Assembly (NCBI GenBank): GCA_000799755.1
Contig: JUHI01000034.1
Location: 1-35,904, forward strand
Length of the DNA stretch: 35,904 bases
Direction of reading: 5' to 3'
Source of the DNA: Martinezella tropici
GTDB taxonomy: Bacteria > Pseudomonadota > Alphaproteobacteria > Rhizobiales > Rhizobiaceae
Below are positions 31,857 through 35,904 of this stretch, piece by piece. The notes beneath the pieces were generated by a model. That model had not been told where the DNA came from, made no database searches, and saw only the letters and a list, made by a program, of their open reading frames with translations. Made by a program: the position numbers and the translations under genes. Within the stretch, counting starts at the first letter, position 1; every line of letters starts with the position of its first letter.

Positions 31857-32548
31857 TTGGAGCCCCCTTGCTTTCCCGTTGCCGACGCTACGGAGATAAC
31901 GACGCAGCCGCTTTCGGTTGGCAAAAGCATCGCGTCCCCTCCCTCGCCACCGAGTGCGTAGACACCGATCGGTCCGAGATTGTTGACCAGCTTGCTTCCA
32001 TCAGGAAACTTCGTCGAAATATCCTGGCAAGAGGCTGTAAACGGCGCCACGCGAACCATCGAGCCCTCGCAGCCGGACGCGACCGGTGCTGCAAATACGA
32101 TGCCGGCGGCCGGCCCATTATAGCCCTGCGTTGCATAGTTCATGCCGACAAGCGCCTGCACCGCATGCTTGTCCGCCGCCTCATTGTTCCAGATCGACTG
32201 GACATTGTATTGGGTGCCATTCGTCAGCAACTGCCCCAAAACCGGAAAGATGGTCGAGCAGGATTTCAGGCCTGCCTGCTTGGCATGTTGCAGAAATGGC
32301 GTATCCGGGAGCGTCGGATTTTTGTCGTTCGCTGCGGCAACCGCCTGCTGTGGCAGAAGGTCACCAACGACGTCGTACCGAACGGCTGCGTAGCCGGCAG
32401 CACAGACGACTGCAATTGCAAACGCCGACAGGATCGCCACCTTCCGCCAACTTCGCTTCGGCGTGACTTGCTCATCCGCCAGGTTCTGAATTGCTGCGTC
32501 GTTTTTGTTCCGAGACATGATGCGATCGTGAATGGATTGCTGGCTCAT
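31853..32548 (-). CDS. Hypothetical membrane-anchored periplasmic protein, 231 aa
   Basis: The protein has a short polar cytoplasmic N-terminus (about residues 1-36), one hydrophobic segment (KVAILSAFAIAVVCAAGYAA, about 36-55) and a periplasmic domain of about 170 residues. That domain contains four cysteines (KSCSTIFPVLGQLL, SGCEGSMVRV, ASCQDIS, ESGCVVISVA). I do not recognise a family. The start at 32548 is supported by GGACGG upstream; a later ATG at 32518 has none. It sits 14 bp after the IalB-like gene and overlaps the DUF4189 gene, so it is embedded in the adhesin cluster and may help assemble or anchor it. Confidence 0.7.
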   Translation of the reverse strand: MSQQSIHDRIMSRNKNDAAIQNLADEQVTPKRSWRKVAILSAFAIAVVCAAGYAAVRYDVVGDLLPQQAVAAANDKNPTLPDTPFLQHAKQAGLKSCSTIFPVLGQLLTNGTQYNVQSIWNNEAADKHAVQALVGMNYATQGYNGPAAGIVFAAPVASGCEGSMVRVAPFTASCQDISTKFPDGSKLVNNLGPIGVYALGGEGGDAMLLPTESGCVVISVASATGKQGGSK

Positions 32549-32562
32549 TGAAAATCCGTCCG

Positions 32563-33138
32563 TCAGTTTATCGCCTTAACGGCAGTGGAAAGGCCCTTGA
32601 GATTTGCAGTCACACTGATGGTCTGTCCGTCCGCTGTCGGATAGGAGATCGTCGGCGCGGTGCTCTTCGAAATCTGCTCACGCATGACGGGTCCGACCGG
32701 CAGCATGCCGACGCAAACCGTGTTGTTGCATCCGTTTAACTGGACCTGTATCGGCTCCTTGCGCCCTTCGAATTTCAGCGAGATGCGACCGTCGCTCCTG
32801 GCAACCGGGGCAGCGCGCAAAATCATATAGGGCTCGCCTTTCTTGGTGGCGGCGAGCGACCAGCTGAACGCGACCTGTCCCGCCTCGTTCTCGATAATCT
32901 GAGTAACGTTGCAAACCCGCTGACGCTTCTTCAGGTTTTCGTCGCAGATCAGTGTCCAGTTTTCGAACGGGCGAATGATCCTCTGATATTCGCCCGCCTT
33001 CGCGTCTGGAGGAACGACAACTTCGGAGGGCCTTACGCGATAGTTGGGAAAGGCTACACCCTGTCCAGCCGCAGTCGAGCCGAACAGGAACAAGCAGGCC
33101 ATGAAAGCCGGGACGCCGAAAAGCGCTCCTTTGGACAT
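32563..33138 (-). CDS. IalB-family periplasmic protein next to the adhesin gene
   Basis: The 191-aa protein has a signal peptide (MSKGALFGVPAFMACLFLFG, cleavage near residue 25) and an IalB domain: RIIRPFENWTLICDENLKKRQRVCNVTQ, VAFSWSLAATKKGEPYMIL, and QLNGCNNTVCVGMLPVGP with the family's cysteine pairs. It starts 7 bp after the stop of the trimeric autotransporter gene, so the two are almost certainly cotranscribed. A periplasmic helper role for the adhesin is plausible but is inference. It differs from the second IalB-like protein in the same cluster, so these are not a recent duplication. Confidence 0.82.
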   Translation of the reverse strand: MSKGALFGVPAFMACLFLFGSTAAGQGVAFPNYRVRPSEVVVPPDAKAGEYQRIIRPFENWTLICDENLKKRQRVCNVTQIIENEAGQVAFSWSLAATKKGEPYMILRAAPVARSDGRISLKFEGRKEPIQVQLNGCNNTVCVGMLPVGPVMREQISKSTAPTISYPTADGQTISVTANLKGLSTAVKAIN

Positions 33139-33145
33139 CGTCGGC

Positions 33146-35904
33146 TCAATTCAGGGTGAAGCTGACGCCGGCGCCGACACCCACCTGCCCGCCTGCCGCC
33201 GTGCCTGACAAATTCGCTCGAACCCGGCCGTTCTCGCTGGTATAACCGGCACCGAAGGCCACGGCGCCCTCACCCCGCCAGAGGCCGCCACCGACGGCCA
33301 CGCTCAGCTTGCCCGGACGGTCGTCATAACGAAGCGATGCCGCGGCAAGCCCGATCGCGGCGGCCTGCCTTGCCTCCGAGCGTATATCCCCGAGTTCCTG
33401 GTTCAGTTGCCCGAATTTCTGGTCCGTATAGTTGTTGGCAGCGGTCAGCGTATTGGCGGAAGAGGTGTCCGTATACGATTTGACCTCGGTGATGCTGTCG
33501 CCCAACTGGGCAACATTCACGGCATCTGTCGGGGCAATACCCTTGCCGACATTGGAGATGACCACCGGTGCGTTGACGTCGCCACCCTGCAGCGTGATGC
33601 TGTTCTTCTTACTGCCATCGGGATTGAGGTCATAGGTGACGGCGTTCTTGGTGATCGTGCCGACACCAGTCTGCAGGCTGTCGATCGCCGAATTGGTCGC
33701 ATAAAGCTGCGAGCCGTTGATGGCGTCGGTGCTGTCGGCGGAGATGCGGCCGGCAGCGACATTCGTGATGGTTCTTTCCGCCCCTGCCGCGCCCACACTC
33801 ACCGTTCCGACAGGTGCTGTTCCGGCAAAGTCGTAGTGTTGACCCTGAAGGGTGGTGCCTGACGTACCGACAGCGGCCTGCGTCGAAGAACCGGAACCCA
33901 ATGCCACATCATTGGCGTTGTTGGCCTGAGCTCCCTGGCCGAGAGCAACCGCTCCCTGCCCTACCGCTGCGGCGCCGTTGCCTGCGGCCAGGCTGTTCAC
34001 ACCGCTGGCGACACTCTGCGGACCGATCGCAACGCTATCGGTGCCTGACGCCTGGGAGTCCGCCAGTGTCGAGTTGGCATGGAAATACTTGATGCCGCCG
34101 CCATTGATGATACTGGTCAGCGAATTGTCGACCGCACCGAAGGCATCATAGACCGTGCTGTAGCTGTTTCCCTGGATGTTGTAAGTCGGGCCAGTGATCG
34201 ACCCATCTGGGTTCACGGTCGTATTGCCGCCGATCAGGTTGGTAATGTTGGTGCCGAGACCTCTCAGCTGACTGACATTTACTGCGTCGGTATTTGCCGA
34301 ACCTGCTGCGACATTGGTCAGCTTGCGTTCCGCCCCAGCCGAACCGATCGACACTTCGCCGACAGAGGTCTGAGGGCTCGTTAGCGCAAAGCCGGTATAG
34401 TTCGTCTCGGCGCCCACGCTCGTTACGGATTGCGCACCGAGCGCAACGCTGTTGATATTATTGCTTTGCGCACCAGCGCCGAGCGCCACCGATTGAACGC
34501 CTCCAGCCACGGAGTTCGTGCCGAGCGCAACACCGTCTGCCAGCATGACATGGGCATTCTGGCCGATCGCCGTGCCGCCCGGAGCAACCTGGTCGACGAT
34601 CGCGCCATTGCCGATACCGATACCGTTGTCGCCGTTGACGACGGTCGTCGGACCTACCGCCACCGATTCAGCGCCGACGGCGAGGGAGTCGCCAGCGGCC
34701 GAATTCGCATGGAAGTACTTGCTCGGCGTCGTTGCGACCGAAGCGATGGCGCCTTGGAGCTGCCGAACCGTGACGGCATCCTGCGCGCTGGTACCGTCCG
34801 CGACGTTGATGATCTGTCGATAGGACGTGCTCGAGCCGACCGAGACGGCGCCCAGCAGGGTTTTATCCGTCGTATTGTATTGGATGAAGTTCGTCGGCCC
34901 GGCCGCGATTTGGCCGGTGGCCGGCGCCAGGGCGCGATCGGCAACCGATCCCGAACCAAGAGCAACTCCGCCGACGATGGTGGCTTGGCTATTCATCCCA
35001 AGTGCAAGCGAATTGTCGGCGACCGAGGTGGCATTGTAGCCGACCGCAGTAGAGCCGATGCCTTGTGCGGAGGAATCGCTGACGGCAAGGGTGCGGTCGT
35101 TGGTGCGCACATAGCGAATGCCCTTACCATTTGCATCAGTGTAGGTCGTCGATGTGTCACCGGCGATGTTGTTGATCGTACTGCCAAGATTGGTCAGGTT
35201 GCCGCCGATCGTGGTGACGGTCGTGTTAAGACTGTCTACCGCCTGGTTGGTGGCAAAGAGCTGCGAACCGTTGACCGCGTCCGTCGAGCCGCCGTTAAGC
35301 TGGCCGGCTGCGACATTCTGGATCTGACGCTCGGCACCTGCCGAACCGACAGAAAATGCGCCCGCCGGCGTCGCGCCTGCGAAGGTGTATGCGGTGCCGC
35401 CCACGGTTGCGCCCGAGACCGCCGTGGTCGCTCCCGACGCTGCATTGAGGCCGATTGCCACATCGCCGGCATTGTTGGCCACCGCGTTCGGTCCGACCGC
35501 GACGGAATTCGTTCCGATAGCCTGCGAGTCCGGCAAGGTCGAGTTGGCGTGGAAATACTTGATGCCTGCCCCGGTGTTGATGTTGGTGATCTCATTGTTC
35601 AGGTTGGTGATACCGGTCGTGTTCAGGTCAACCTGCTGGTTGGTCGCAAAGAGCTGCGAGCCGTTGACGGCATCCGTCGAACCGTTGTTGAGCCTGCCCG
35701 CCGCAACATTGGTGATGGTGCGCTCGGCGCCTGGTGCGCCAACGCTGACCGTCGAGGCAGGTGTCGTGCCGGCAAAGTTATATGTTTTGCCGCCGATCAC
35801 CGCACTGGGCGTGCCGACTGCTACGTCGGTCACCGAGCCGGAGCCGAGTGCGACGTCGCCTGCATTACCCGCAGAGGCGTTGGCGCCGAGCGCGAGCGCA
35901 CTCG
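33146..35904 (-). CDS. YadA-type trimeric autotransporter adhesin (5' end beyond window)
   Basis: The frame stays open to the window edge, so the gene start and secretion signal are outside; about 919 codons are visible. The visible part alternates YadA-head repeats (for example SVAVGPNAVANNAGDVAIG, with Ala-x-Gly periodicity) with stalk/neck modules (NVAAGRLNNGSTDAVNGSQL, KYFHANS). A coiled-coil stalk (TDTSSANTLTAANNYTDQKF) precedes the C-terminal membrane anchor (last ~70 residues, ending GVGAGVSFTLN; 33146-33361), which forms a trimeric beta-barrel in the outer membrane. Such proteins mediate attachment to hosts or surfaces and biofilm formation; Brucella BtaE and BtaF are relatives. The IalB-like gene follows 7 bp after the stop. 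Confidence 0.93.
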   Translation of the reverse strand, partial: SALALGANASAGNAGDVALGSGSVTDVAVGTPSAVIGGKTYNFAGTTPASTVSVGAPGAERTITNVAAGRLNNGSTDAVNGSQLFATNQQVDLNTTGITNLNNEITNINTGAGIKYFHANSTLPDSQAIGTNSVAVGPNAVANNAGDVAIGLNAASGATTAVSGATVGGTAYTFAGATPAGAFSVGSAGAERQIQNVAAGQLNGGSTDAVNGSQLFATNQAVDSLNTTVTTIGGNLTNLGSTINNIAGDTSTTYTDANGKGIRYVRTNDRTLAVSDSSAQGIGSTAVGYNATSVADNSLALGMNSQATIVGGVALGSGSVADRALAPATGQIAAGPTNFIQYNTTDKTLLGAVSVGSSTSYRQIINVADGTSAQDAVTVRQLQGAIASVATTPSKYFHANSAAGDSLAVGAESVAVGPTTVVNGDNGIGIGNGAIVDQVAPGGTAIGQNAHVMLADGVALGTNSVAGGVQSVALGAGAQSNNINSVALGAQSVTSVGAETNYTGFALTSPQTSVGEVSIGSAGAERKLTNVAAGSANTDAVNVSQLRGLGTNITNLIGGNTTVNPDGSITGPTYNIQGNSYSTVYDAFGAVDNSLTSIINGGGIKYFHANSTLADSQASGTDSVAIGPQSVASGVNSLAAGNGAAAVGQGAVALGQGAQANNANDVALGSGSSTQAAVGTSGTTLQGQHYDFAGTAPVGTVSVGAAGAERTITNVAAGRISADSTDAINGSQLYATNSAIDSLQTGVGTITKNAVTYDLNPDGSKKNSITLQGGDVNAPVVISNVGKGIAPTDAVNVAQLGDSITEVKSYTDTSSANTLTAANNYTDQKFGQLNQELGDIRSEARQAAAIGLAAASLRYDDRPGKLSVAVGGGLWRGEGAVAFGAGYTSENGRVRANLSGTAAGGQVGVGAGVSFTLN

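Noticed and set aside
33146..35904. Regular repeats that could be mistaken for a CRISPR array or satellite
   Set aside because: They are in frame, vary in spacing and encode YadA head and stalk motifs, so they are protein repeats. No CRISPR array or cas gene is present in the window.

Overview
The window is high-GC alphaproteobacterial DNA, almost certainly from a Rhizobium-type member of the Rhizobiaceae. The clearest sign is the rhamnose locus: a divergent rhaD-rhaI / rhaRSTPQUK layout with a bifunctional RhaD and a Pseudomonas stutzeri-type RhaI, as known from Rhizobium leguminosarum. Solitary periplasmic binding proteins, CUT1/CUT2 sugar ABC systems and a RIME-like intergenic repeat agree with this. 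The content is catabolic and accessory rather than core housekeeping.

Layout. 1-1364 is a scarred segment: the tail of an unknown gene, a small membrane protein, the N-terminal remnant of a tyrosine recombinase, and a glyoxalase-fold (VOC) gene that has lost its 3' part. The VOC gene faces an intact YafY/WYL regulator (1467-2171) across a perfect 9-bp inverted repeat. 2218-13258 is the complete L-rhamnose module: uptake (RhaS, RhaT, RhaP, RhaQ), mutarotation (RhaU), isomerisation (RhaI), phosphorylation (RhaK), and cleavage plus lactaldehyde oxidation (RhaD), with the DeoR-type RhaR as regulator. 13255-18103 holds an APH(6)-like kinase, a solitary branched-chain amino-acid binding protein with a good terminator, and a small choline-related divergon: a BetI-like repressor facing choX and a translationally coupled alpha/beta hydrolase.

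18233-22286 is a TetR-controlled cluster of unknown pathway: a Gfo/Idh/MocA oxidoreductase, a DUF993 aldolase-like protein and a sugar-phosphate-isomerase-like TIM barrel. Related palindromes lie in front of both the regulator and the operon. 22551-25919 has a flavoprotein, an NAD-dependent epimerase-like protein and a LacI regulator. The LacI gene diverges from a four-gene CUT1 transporter (26165-30585) that resembles the GtsABCD glucose/mannose importers.

The right end (30679 to the window edge, minus strand) looks like a cell-surface operon. It has a long trimeric autotransporter adhesin (YadA type, 5' end beyond the window), then an IalB-family periplasmic protein, a membrane-anchored unknown, a DUF4189 secreted protein and a second IalB-family protein.

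The best candidates for undescribed biology are the adhesin/IalB/DUF4189 gene set, the TetR-DUF993 catabolic cluster with its palindromes, and the BetI-like/ChoX/hydrolase unit that lacks transporter permeases.
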